NCBI GenBank assembly: GCA_963995525.1
Contig: OZ023206.1
Coordinates: 1-64,000, forward strand
Origin: Escarpia spicata
Lineage: Eukaryota; Annelida; Polychaeta; Sabellida; Siboglinidae
Reading direction: 5' to 3'
DNA: 64,000 bases
Made by a program: the position numbers and the translations under genes. The notes beneath the pieces were generated by a model. That model had not been told where the DNA came from, did not search any database, and saw only the letters and a program-made list of their open reading frames with translations. Positions 11,401 to 23,147 of the stretch are shown here, piece after piece. Every line of letters starts with the position of its first letter. Positions within the stretch are counted from its first letter, which is position 1.

Positions 11401-12390
11401 ATCCTTCCGCCGAAAAAAGTGCACTACAAATACCGTTTTGCTGTGATTTGCATTAATTTTTTTCGAAAACTTTGATATGGGACATGTTTGTCTCGTAAGT
11501 ACTGAAGGTACTGCTGCTTTAGACAAGAAAAAACTTCAAATGGGGATGAGTTTTCACACCTATAACTTACGTAATATGTTCTTGTAACTTACGTGACGGG
11601 GATAAAACGGTAACATGCATTCCCATTTGGGGTTAATCTAGTTATGTGTGTAGCATGATATCAATCTAGCCTTCGTGAAGATTTGTAACATGCAAAACAT
11701 ATACTTGGGGTAAGACCACATTAAGGATCCTTCCGCCGAAAAAAGTGCACTACAAATACCGTTTTGCTGTGATATGCATTAATTTTTTTCGAACATTTTG
11801 ACATGGGACATGTTTGTCTCGTAAGTACTGAAGGTACTGCTGCTTTAGACAAGAAAAAAATTCAAATGGGGATGAGTTTTCACACCTATAACTTACGTAA
11901 TATGTTCTTGTAACTTACGTGACGGGGATAAAACGGTAACATGCATTCCCATTTGGGGTTAATCTAGTTATGTGTGTAGCTTGATATCAATCTACCCTTC
12001 GTGAAGATTTGTAACATGCAAAACATATATTTGGGGTAAGACCACATTAAGGATCCTTCCGCCGAAAAAAGTGCACTACAAATACCGTTTTGCTGTGATT
12101 TGCATTAATTTTTTTCGAAAACTTTGATATGGGACATGTTTGTCTCGTGAGTACTGAAGGTACTGCTGCTTTAGACAAGAAAAAACTTCAAATGGGGATG
12201 AGTTTTCACACCTATAACTTACGTAATATGTTCTTGTAACTTACGTGACGGGGATAAAACGGTAACATGCATTCCCATTTGGGGTTAATCTAGTTATGTG
12301 TGTAGCTTGATATCAATCTACCCTTCGTTAAGATTTGTAACATGCAAAACATCTATTTGGGGTAAGACCACATTAAGGATCCTTCCGCCG
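8478..12390. repeat. HOR block 4: 12-mer (H1 K4 Q1 K1 Q1 K1 K2 K4 Q1 K4 Q/K-chimera K3)
   Basis: Twelve copies totalling 3913 bp, built largely of Q-K dimers. Q copies at 9130 and 9782 are each followed by a K copy starting GTGCCCTAC (9456, 10108). Copy 10108 has a 2 bp gain in its T run (TTTTTGTTTCG, near 10155). Copy 11088 has a net 1 bp loss (GACGAAATAAAAC, near 11273). The copy at 11739 is a Q-to-K chimera. Copies 11413 and 11739 share CTCGTAAGTAC. Tail 3 is at 12065. Confidence 0.8.
11739..12064. repeat. Chimeric monomer: Q head switching to K
   Basis: It begins with GATATGC and AACATTTTGAC (Q-like) but continues with GAAGGTAC and AAGAAAAAAATTC (K-like) and ends with tail 2. It also carries CTCGTAAGTAC, shared with the copy just before it. 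The switch falls between about offsets 65 and 92, which suggests exchange or gene conversion within a monomer. Confidence 0.75.
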
Positions 12391-14346
12391 AAAAAAGTGC
12401 ACTACAAATACCGTTTTGCTGTGATATGCATTAATTTTTTTCGAACATGTTGACATGGGACATGTTTGTCTCGTGAGTACTGAATGTACTGCTGCTTTAC
12501 ACAAGATAAAACATCAAATGGGGATGAGTTTTCACACCTATAACTTACGTAATATGTTCTTGTAACTTACGTGACGGGGATAAAACGGTAACATGCATTC
12601 CCATTTGGGGTTAATCTAGTTATGTGTGTAGCTTGATATCAATCTAGCCTTCGTGAAGATTTGTAACGTGCAAAACATATAGTTGGGGTAAGACCACATT
12701 AAAGATCCTTCCGCCGAAAAAAGTGCACTACAAATACCGTTTTGCTGTGATTTGCATTAATTTTTTTCGAAAACTTTGATATGGGACATGTTTGTCTCGT
12801 GAGTACTGAAGGTACTGCTGCTTTAGACAAGAAAAAACTTCAAATGGGGATGAGTTTTCACACCTATAACTTACGTAATATGTTCTTGTAACTTATGTGA
12901 CGGGGATAAAACGGTAACATGCATTCCCATTTGGGGTTGATCTAGTTATGTGTGTAGCATGATATCAATCTAGCCTTCGTGAAGATTTGTAACATGCAAA
13001 ACATATATTTGGGGTAAGACCACATTAAGGATCCTTCCGCCGAAAAAAGTGCACTACAAATACCGTTTTGCTGTGATATGCATTAATTTTTTTCGAACAT
13101 TTTGACATGGGACATGTTTGTCTCGTGAGTACTGAATGTACTGCTGCTTTAGACAAAATAAAACATCAAATGGGGATGAGTTTTCACACCTATAAGTTAC
13201 GTAATATGTTCTTGTAACTTACGTGACGGGGATAAAACGGTAACATGCATTCCCATTTGGGGTTAATCTAGTTATGTGTGTAGCTTGATATCAATCTAGC
13301 CTTCGTGAAGATTTGTAACGTGCAAAACATATATTTGGGGTAAGACCACATTAAAGATCCTTCCGCCGAAAAAAGTGCCCTACAAATACCGTTTTGCTGT
13401 GATTTGCATTAATTTTTTTCGAAAACTTTGATATGGGACATGTTTGTCTCGTGAGTACTGAAGGTACTGCTGCTTTAGACAAGAAAAAACTTCAAATGGG
13501 GATGAGTTTTCACACCTATAACTTACGTAATATGTTCTTGTAACTTACGTGACGGGGATAAAACGGTAACATGCATTCCCATTTGGGGTTAATCTAGTTA
13601 TGTGTGTAGCTTGATATCAATCTAGCCTTCGTGAAGATTTGTAACGTGCAAAACATATATTTGGGGTAAGACCACATTAAAGATCCTTCCGCCGAAAAAA
13701 GTGCACTACAAATACCGTTTTGCTGTGATTTGCATTAATTTTTTTCGAAAACTTTGATATGGGACATGTTTGTCTCGTGAGTACTGAAGGTACTGCTGCT
13801 TTAGACAAGAAAAAACTTCAAATGGGGATGAGTTTTCACACCTATAACTTACGTAATATGTTCTTGTAACTTACGTGACGGGGATAAAACGGTAACATGC
13901 ATTCCCATTTGGGGTTAATCTAGTTATGTGTGTAGCTTGATATCAATCTACCCTTCGTGAAGATTTGTAACATGCAAAACATCTATTTGGGGTAAGACCA
14001 CATTAAGGATCCTTCCGCCGAAAAAAGTGCACTACAAATACCGTTTTGCTGTGATTTGCATTAATTTTTTTCGAAAACTTTGATATGGGACATGTTTGTC
14101 TCGTGAGTACTGAAGGTACTGCTGCTTTAGACAAGAAAAAACTTCAAATGGGGATGAGTTTTCACACCTATAACTTACGTAATATGTTCTTGTAACTTAC
14201 GTGACGGGGATAAAACGGTAACATGCATTCCCATTTGGGGTTAATCTAGTTATGTGTGTAGCTTGATATCAATCTACCCTTCGTTAAGATTTGTATCATG
14301 CAAAACATCTATTTGGGGTAAGACCACATTAAGGATCCTTCCGCCG
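12391..14346. repeat. HOR block 5: 6-mer (H1 K4 Q1 K1 K2 K3)
   Basis: Six exact 326 bp copies and the simplest form of this family: H with CATATAGTT, K4, Q, K starting GTGCCCTAC, K2 and K3. Blocks 4, 6 and 7 can be derived from it by insertion of Q-K dimers or of an F4-Y1 pair. Private changes include ACTTATGTGAC and GTTGATCTAG in the copy at 12717 and GTATCATGC in the copy at 14021. Confidence 0.85.
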
Positions 14347-16954
14347 AAAAAAGTGCACTACAAATACCGTTTTGCTGTGATATGCATTAATTTTTTTCGA
14401 ACATGTTGACATGGGACATGTTTGTCTCGTGAGTACTGAATGTACTGCTGCTTTACACAAGATAAAACATCAAATGGGGATGAGTTTTCACACCTATAAC
14501 TTACGTAATATGTTCTTGTAACTTACGTGACGGGGATAAAACGGTAACATGCATTCCCATTTGGGGTTAATCTAGTTATGTGTGTAGCTTGATATCAATC
14601 TAGCCTTCGTGAAGATTTGTAACGTGCAAAACATATATTTGGGGTAAGACCACATTAAAGATCCTTCCGCCGAAAAAAGTGCACTACAAATACCGTTTTG
14701 CTGTGATTTGCATTAATTTTTTTCGAAAACTTTGATATGGGACATGTTTGTCTCGTGAGTACTGAAGGTACTGCTGCTTTAGACAAGAAAAAACTTCAAA
14801 TGGGGATGAGTTTTCACACCTATAACTTACGTAATATGTTCTTGTAACTTACGTGACGGGGATAAAACGGTAACATGCATTCCCATTTGGGGTTAATCTA
14901 GTTATGTGTGTAGCATGATATCAATCTAGCCTTCGTGAAGATTTGTAACATGCAAAACATATATTTGGGGTAAGACCACATTAAGGATCCTTCCGCCGAA
15001 AAAAGTGCACTACAAATACCGTTTTGCTGTGATATGCATTAATTTTTTTCGAACATTTTGACATGGGACATGTTTGTCTCGTGAGTACTGAATGTACTGC
15101 TGCTTTAGACAAAATAAAACATCAAATGGGGATGAGTTTTCACACCTATAAGTTACGTAATATGTTCTTGTAACTTACGTGACGGGGATAAAACGGTAAC
15201 ATGCATTCCCATTTGGGGTTAATCTAGTTATGTGTGTAGCTTGATATCAATCTAGCCTTCGTGAAGATTTGTAACGTGCAAAACATATATTTGGGGTAAG
15301 ACCACATTAAAGATCCTTCCGCCGAAAAAAGTGCCCTACAAATACCGTTTTGCTGTGATTTGCATTAATTTTTTTCGAAAACTTTGATATGGGACATGTT
15401 TGTCTCGTGAGTACTGAAGGTACTGCTGCTTTAGACAAGAAAAAACTTCAAATGGGGATGAGTTTTCACACCTATAACTTACGTAATATGTTCTTGTAAC
15501 TTACGTGACGGGGATAAAACGGTAACATGCATTCCCATTTGGGGTTAATCTAGTTATGTGTGTAGCTTGATATCAATCTAGCCTTCGTGAAGATTTGTAA
15601 CGTGCAAAACATATATTTGGGGTAAGACCACATTAAAGATCCTTCCGCCGAAAAAAGTGCACTACAAATACCGTTTTGCTGTGATTTGCATTAATTTTTT
15701 TCGAACATTTTTACATGGGACATGTTTGTCTCGTGAGTACTGAATGTACTGCTGCTTTAGACAAGATAAAACATCAAATGGGGATGAATTTTCACACCTA
15801 TAACTTACGTAATATGTTCTTGTAACTTACGTGACGGGGATAAAACGGTAACATGCATTCCCATTTGGGGTTAATCTAGTTATGTGTGTAGCATGATATC
15901 AATCTAGCCTTCGTGAAGATTTGTAACATGCAAAACATCTATTTGGGGTAAGACCACATTAAGGATCCTTCCGCCGAAAAAAGTGCACTACAAATACCGT
16001 TTTGCTGTGATATGCATTAATTTTTTTCGAATATTTTGACATGGGACATGTTTGTCTCGTGAGTACTGAATGTACTGCTGCTTTAGACAAGATAAAACAT
16101 CAAATGGGGATGAGTTTTCACACCTATAACTTACGTAATATGTTCTTGTAACTTACGTGACGGGGATAAAACGGTAACATGCATTCCCATTTGGGGTTAA
16201 TCTAGTTATGTGTGTAGCTTGATATCAATCTAGCCTTCGTGAAGATTTGTAACGTGCAAAACATATATTTGGGGTAAGACCACATTAAAGATCCTTCCGC
16301 CGAAAAAAGTGCACTACAAATACCGTTTTGCTGTGATTTGCATTAATTGTTTTCGAAAACTTTGATATGGGACATGTTTGTCTCGTGAGTACTGAAGGTA
16401 CTGCTGCTTTAGACAAGAAAAAACTTCAAATGGGGATGAGTTTTCACACCTATAACTTACGTAATATGTTCTTGTAACTTACGTGACGGGGATAAAACGG
16501 TAACATGCATTCCCATTTGGGGTTAATCTAGTTATGTGTGTAGCTTGATATCAATCTACCCTTCGTGAAGATTTGTAACATGCAAAACATATATTTGGGG
16601 TAAGACCACATTAAGGATCCTTCCGCCGAAAAAAGTGCACTACAAATACCGTTTTGCTGTGATTTGCATTAATTTTTTTCGAAAACTTTGATATGGGACA
16701 TGTTTGTCTCGTGAGTACTGAAGGTACTGCTGCTTTAGACAAGAAAAAACTTCAAATGGGGATGAGTTTTCACACCTATAACTTACGTAATATGTTCTTG
16801 TAACTTACGTGACGGGGATAAAACGGTAACATGCATTCCCATTTGGGGTTAATCTAGTTATGTGTGTAGCTTGATATCAATCTACCCTTCGTTAAGATTT
16901 GTAACATGCAAAACATCTATTTGGGGTAAGACCACATTAAGGATCCTTCCGCCG
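14347..16954. repeat. HOR block 6: 8-mer (H1 K4 Q1 K1 F4 Y1 K2 K3)
   Basis: Eight exact 326 bp copies (2608 bp). It matches block 5 plus an F4-Y1 pair at 15651 and 15977. The Y class (AATATTTTGAC) first appears here. The following K2 copy at 16303 carries AATTGTTTTCG, which marks the same position in blocks 7 and 9 (19563, 24126). The last five copies recur in block 7 at an offset of 3260 bp. Confidence 0.85.
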
Positions 16955-19900
16955 AAAAAAGTGCACTACAAATACCGTTTTGCTGTGATATGCATTAATT
17001 TTTTTCGAACATGTTGACATGGGACATGTTTGTCTCGTGAGTACTGAATGTACTGCTGCTTTACACAAGATAAAACATCAAATGGGGATGAGTTTTCACA
17101 CCTATAACTTACGTAATATGTTCTTGTAACTTACGTGACGGGGATAAAACGGTAACATGCATTCCCATTTGGGGTTAATCTAGTTATGTGTGTAGCTTGA
17201 TATCAATCTAGCCTTCGTGAAGATTTGTAACGTGCAAAACATATAGTTGGGGTAAGACCACATTAAAGATCCTTCCGCCGAAAAAAGTGCACTACAAATA
17301 CCGTTTTGCTGTGATTTGCATTAATTTTTTTCGAAAACTTTGATATGGGACATGTTTGTCTCGTGAGTACTGAAGGTACTGCTGCTTTAGACAAGAAAAA
17401 ACTTCAAATGGGGATGAGTTTTCACACCTATAACTTACGTAATATGTTCTTGTAACTTACGTGACGGGGATAAAACGGTAACATGCATTCCCATTTGGGG
17501 TTAATCTAGTTATGTGTGTAGCATGATATCAATCTAGCCTTCGTGAAGATTTGTAACATGCAAAACATATATTTGGGGTAAGACCACATTAAGGATCCTT
17601 CCGCCGAAAAAAGTGCACTACAAATACCGTTTTGCTGTGATATGCATTAATTTTTTTCGAACATTTTGACATGGGACATGTTTGTCTCGTGAGTACTGAA
17701 TGTACTGCTGCTTTAGACAAAATAAAACATCAAATGGGGATGAGTTTTCACACCTATAAGTTACGTAATATGTTCTTGTAACTTACGTGACGGGGATAAA
17801 ACGGTAACATGCATTCCCATTTGGGGTTAATCTAGTTATGTGTGTAGCTTGATATCAATCTAGCCTTCGTGAAGATTTGTAACGTGCAAAACATATATTT
17901 GGGGTAAGACCACATTAAAGATCCTTCCGCCGAAAAAAGTGCCCTACAAATACCGTTTTGCTGTGATTTGCATTAATTTTTTTCGAAAACTTTGATATGG
18001 GACATGTTTGTCTCGTGAGTACTGAAGGTACTGCTGCTTTAGACAAGAAAAAACTTCAAATGGGGATGAGTTTTCACACCTATAACTTACGTAATATGTT
18101 CTTGTAACTTACGTGACGGGGATAAAACGGTAACATGCATTCCCATTTGGGGTTAATCTAGTTATGTGTGTAGCATGATATCAATCTAGCCTTCGTGAAG
18201 ATTTGTAACATGCAAAACATATATTTGGGGTAAGACCACATTAAGGATCCTTCCGCCGAAAAAAGTGCACTACAAATACCGTTTTGCTGTGATATGCATT
18301 AATTTTTTTCGAACATTTTGACATGGGACATGTTTGTCTCGTGAGTACTGAATGTACTGCTGCTTTAGACAAAATAAAACATCAAATGGGGATGAGTTTT
18401 CACACCTATAAGTTACGTAATATGTTCTTGTAACTTACGTGACGGGGATAAAACGGTAACATGCATTCCCATTTGGGGTTAATCTAGTTATGTGTGTAGC
18501 TTGATATCAATCTAGCCTTCGTGAAGATTTGTAACGTGCAAAACATATATTTGGGGTAAGACCACATTAAAGATCCTTCCGCCGAAAAAAGTGCCCTACA
18601 AATACCGTTTTGCTGTGATTTGCATTAATTTTTTTCGAAAACTTTGATATGGGACATGTTTGTCTCGTGAGTACTGAAGGTACTGCTGCTTTAGACAAGA
18701 AAAAACTTCAAATGGGGATGAGTTTTCACACCTATAACTTACGTAATATGTTCTTGTAACTTACGTGACGGGGATAAAACGGTAACATGCATTCCCATTT
18801 GGGGTTAATCTAGTTATGTGTGTAGCTTGATATCAATCTAGCCTTCGTGAAGATTTGTAACGTGCAAAACATATATTTGGGGTAAGACCACATTAAAGAT
18901 CCTTCCGCCGAAAAAAGTGCACTACAAATACCGTTTTGCTGTGATTTGCATTAATTTTTTTCGAACATTTTTACATGGGACATGTTTGTCTCGTGAGTAC
19001 TGAATGTACTGCTGCTTTAGACAAGATAAAACATCAAATGGGGATGAATTTTCACACCTATAACTTACGTAATATGTTCTTGTAACTTACGTGACGGGGA
19101 TAAAACGGTAACATGCATTCCCATTTGGGGTTAATCTAGTTATGTGTGTAGCATGATATCAATCTAGCCTTCGTGAAGATTTGTAACATGCAAAACATCT
19201 ATTTGGGGTAAGACCACATTAAGGATCCTTCCGCCGAAAAAAGTGCACTACAAATACCGTTTTGCTGTGATATGCATTAATTTTTTTCGAATATTTTGAC
19301 ATGGGACATGTTTGTCTCGTGAGTACTGAATGTACTGCTGCTTTAGACAAGATAAAACATCAAATGGGGATGAGTTTTCACACCTATAACTTACGTAATA
19401 TGTTCTTGTAACTTACGTGACGGGGATAAAACGGTAACATGCATTCCCATTTGGGGTTAATCTAGTTATGTGTGTAGCTTGATATCAATCTAGCCTTCGT
19501 GAAGATTTGTAACGTGCAAAACATATATTTGGGGTAAGACCACATTAAAGATCCTTCCGCCGAAAAAAGTGCACTACAAATACCGTTTTGCTTTGATTTG
19601 CATTAATTGTTTTCGAAAACTTTGATATGGGACATGTTTGTCTCGTGAGTACTGAAGGTACTGCTGCTTTAGACAAGAAAAAACTTCAAATGGGGATGAG
19701 TTTTCACACCTATAACTTACGTAATATGTTCTTGTAACTTACGTGACGGGGATAAAACGGTAACATGCATTCCCATTTGGGGTTAATCTAGTTATGTGTG
19801 TAGCTTGATATCAATCTACCCTTCGTGAAGATTTGTAACATGCAAAACATATATTTGGGGTAAGACCACATTAAGGATCCTTCCGCCGAAAAAAGTGCAC

Positions 19901-20214
19901 TACAAATACCGTTTTGCTGTGATTTGCATTAATTTTTTTCGAAAACTTTGATATGGGACATGTTTGTCTCGTGAGTACTGAAGGTACTGCTGCTTTAGAC
20001 AAGAAAAAACTTCAAATGGGGATGAGTTTTCACACCTATAACTTACGTAATATGTTCTTGTAACTTACGTGACGGGGATAAAACGGTAACATGCATTCCC
20101 ATTTGGGGTTAATCTAGTTATGTGTGTAGCTTGATATCAATCTACCCTTCGTTAAGATTTGTAACATGCAAAACATCTATTTGGGGTAAGACCACATTAA
20201 GGATCCTTCCGCCG
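16955..20214. repeat. HOR block 7: 10-mer (H1 K4 Q1 K4 Q1 K1 F4 Y1 K2 K3)
   Basis: Ten exact 326 bp copies (3260 bp). Compared with block 6 it has one extra K4-Q1 pair (17933-18584), where the GTGCCCTAC copy carries a tail 4 instead of tail 1. The remainder is nearly identical to block 6; the copy at 19563 adds a private GCTTTGATTTG. This is a clear case of HOR growth by one dimer. Confidence 0.85.
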
Positions 20215-23147
20215 AAAAAAGTGCACTACAAATACCGTTTTGCTGTGATATGCATTAATTTTTTTCGAACATGTTGACATGGGACATGTTTGTCTCGTGA
20301 GTACTGAATGTACTGCTGCTTTACACAAGATAAAACATCAAATGGGGATGAGTTTTCACACCTATAACTTACGTAATATGTTCTTGTAACTTACGTGACG
20401 GGGATAAAACGGTAACATGCATTCCCATTTGGGGTTAATCTAGTTATGTGTGTAGCTTGATATCAATCTAGCCTTCGTGAAGATTTGTAACGTGCAAAAC
20501 ATATAGTTGGGGTAAGACCACATTAAAGATCCTTCCGCCGAAAAAAGTGCACTACAAATACCGTTTTGCTGTGATTTGCATTAATTTTTTTCGAAAACTT
20601 TGATATGGGACATGTTTGTCTCGTGAGTACTGAAGGTACTGCTGCTTTAGACAAGAAAAAACTTCAAATGGGGATGAGTTTTCACACCTATAACTTACGT
20701 AATATGTTCTTGTAACTTACGTGACGGGGATAAAACGGTAACATGCATTCCCATTTGGGGTTAATCTAGTTATGTGTGTAGCATGATATCAATCTAGCCT
20801 TCGTGAAGATTTGTAACATGCAAAACATATATTTGGGGTAAGACCACATTAAGGATCCTTCCGCCGAAAAAAGTGCACTACAAATACCGTTTTGCTGTGA
20901 TATGCATTAATTTTTTTCGAACATTTTGACATGGGACATGTTTGTCTCGTGAGTACTGAATGTACTGCTGCTTTAGACAAAATAAAACATCAAATGGGGA
21001 TGAGTTTTCACACCTATAAGTTACGTAATATGTTCTTGTAACTTACGTGACGGGGATAAAACGGTAACATGCATTCCCATTTGGGGTTAATCTAGTTATG
21101 TGTGTAGCTTGATATCAATCTAGCCTTCGTGAAGATTTGTAACGTGCAAAACATATATTTGGGGTAAGACCACATTAAAGATCCTTCCGCCGAAAAAAGT
21201 GCCCTACAAATACCGTTTTGCTGTGATTTGCATTAATTTTTTTCGAAAACTTTGATATGGGACATGTTTGTCTCGTGAGTACTGAAGGTACTGCTGCTTT
21301 AGACAAGAAAAAACTTCAAATGGGGATGAGTTTTCACACCTATAACTTACGTAATATGTTCTTGTAACTTACGTGACGGGGATAAAACGGTAACATGCAT
21401 TCCCATTTGGGGTTAATCTAGTTATGTGTGTAGCTTGATATCAATCTAGCCTTCGTGAAGATTTGTAACGTGCAAAACATATATTTGGGGTAAGACCACA
21501 TTAAAGATCCTTCCGCCGAAAAAAGTGCACTACAAATACCGTTTTGCTGTGATTTGCATTAATTTTTTTCGAAAACTTTGATATGGGACATGTTTGTCTC
21601 GTGAGTACTGAAGGTACTGCTGCTTTAGACAAGAAAAAACTTCAAATGGGGATGAGTTTTCACACCTATAACTTACGTAATATGTTCTTGTAACTTACGT
21701 GACGGGGATAAAACGGTAACATGCATTCCCATTTGGGGTTAATCTAGTTATGTGTGTAGCATGATATCAATCTACCCTTCGTGAAGATTTGTAACATGCA
21801 AAACATCTATTTGGGGTAAGACCACATTAAGGATCCTTCCGCCGAAAAAAGTGCACTACAAATACCGTTTTGCTGTGATATGCATTAATTTTTTTCGAAC
21901 ATTTTGACATGGGACATGTTTGTCTCGTGAGTACTGAATGTACTGCTGCTTTAGACAAAATAAAACATCAAATGGGGATGAGTTTTCACACCTATAAGTT
22001 ACGTAATATGTTCTTGTAACTTACGTGACGGGGATAAAACGGTAACATGCATTCCCATTTGGGGTTAATCTAGTTATGTGTGTAGCTTGATATCAATCTA
22101 GCCTTCGTGAAGATTTGTAACGTGCAAAACATATATTTGGGGTAAGACCACATTAAAGATCCTTCCGCCGAAAAAAGTGCACTACAAATACCGTTTTGCT
22201 GTGATTTGCATTAATTTTTTTCGAAAACTTTGATATAGGACATGTTTGTCTCGTGAGTACTGAAGGTACTGCTGCTTTAGACAAGAAAAAACTTCAAATG
22301 GGGATGAGTTTTCACACCTATAACTTACGTAATATGTTCTTGTAACTTACGTGACGGGGATAAAACGGTAACATGCATTCCCATTTGGGGTTAATCTAGT
22401 TATGTGTGTAGCTTGATATCAATCTAGCCTTCGTGAAGATTTGTAACGTGCAAAACATATATTTGGGGTAAGACCACATTAAAGATCCTTCCGCCGAAAA
22501 AAGTGCACTACAAATACCGTTTTGCTGTGATTTGCATTAATTTTTTTCGAAAACTTTGATATGGGACATGTTTGTCTCGTGAGTACTGAAGGTACTGCTG
22601 CTTTAGACAAAAAAAACTTCAAATGGGGATGAGTTTTCACACCTATAACTTACGTAATATGTTCTTGTAACTTACGTGACGGGGATAAAACGGTAACATG
22701 CATTCCCATTTGGGGTTAATCTAGTTATGTGTGTAGCTTGATATCAATCTACCCTTCGTGAAGATTTGTAACATGCAAAACATCTATTTGGGGTAAGACC
22801 ACATTAAGGATCCTTCCGCCGAAAAAAGTGCACTACAAATACTGTTTTGCTGTGATTTGCATTAATTTTTTTCGAAAACTTTGATATGGGACATGTTTGT
22901 CTCGTGAGTACTGAAGGTACTGCTGCTTTAGACAAGAAAAAACTTCAAATGGGGATGAGTTTTCACACCTATAACTTACGTAATATGTTCTTGTAACTTA
23001 CGTGACGGGGATAAAACGGTAACATGCATTCCCATTTGGGGTTAATCTAGTTATGTGTGTAGCTTGATATCAATCTACCCTTCGTTAAGATTTGTAACAT
23101 GCAAAACATATATTTTGGGTAAGACCACATTAAGGATCCTTCCGCCG
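20215..23147. repeat. HOR block 8: 9-mer (H1 K4 Q1 K1 K-mixed Q1 K1 K2 K3)
   Basis: Nine copies totalling 2933 bp. The first four repeat block 7. The copy at 21519 joins GCATGAT to CTACCC and is a tail 4/tail 2 mosaic. From 21845 a new series starts: Q, K with GATATAGGAC (22171), K2 with a 1 bp loss in its A run (22497, near 22611), and K3 starting TACTGTTTTG (22822) with ATTTTGGGTA. This series repeats in block 9 at an offset of 2933 bp. Confidence 0.85.
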
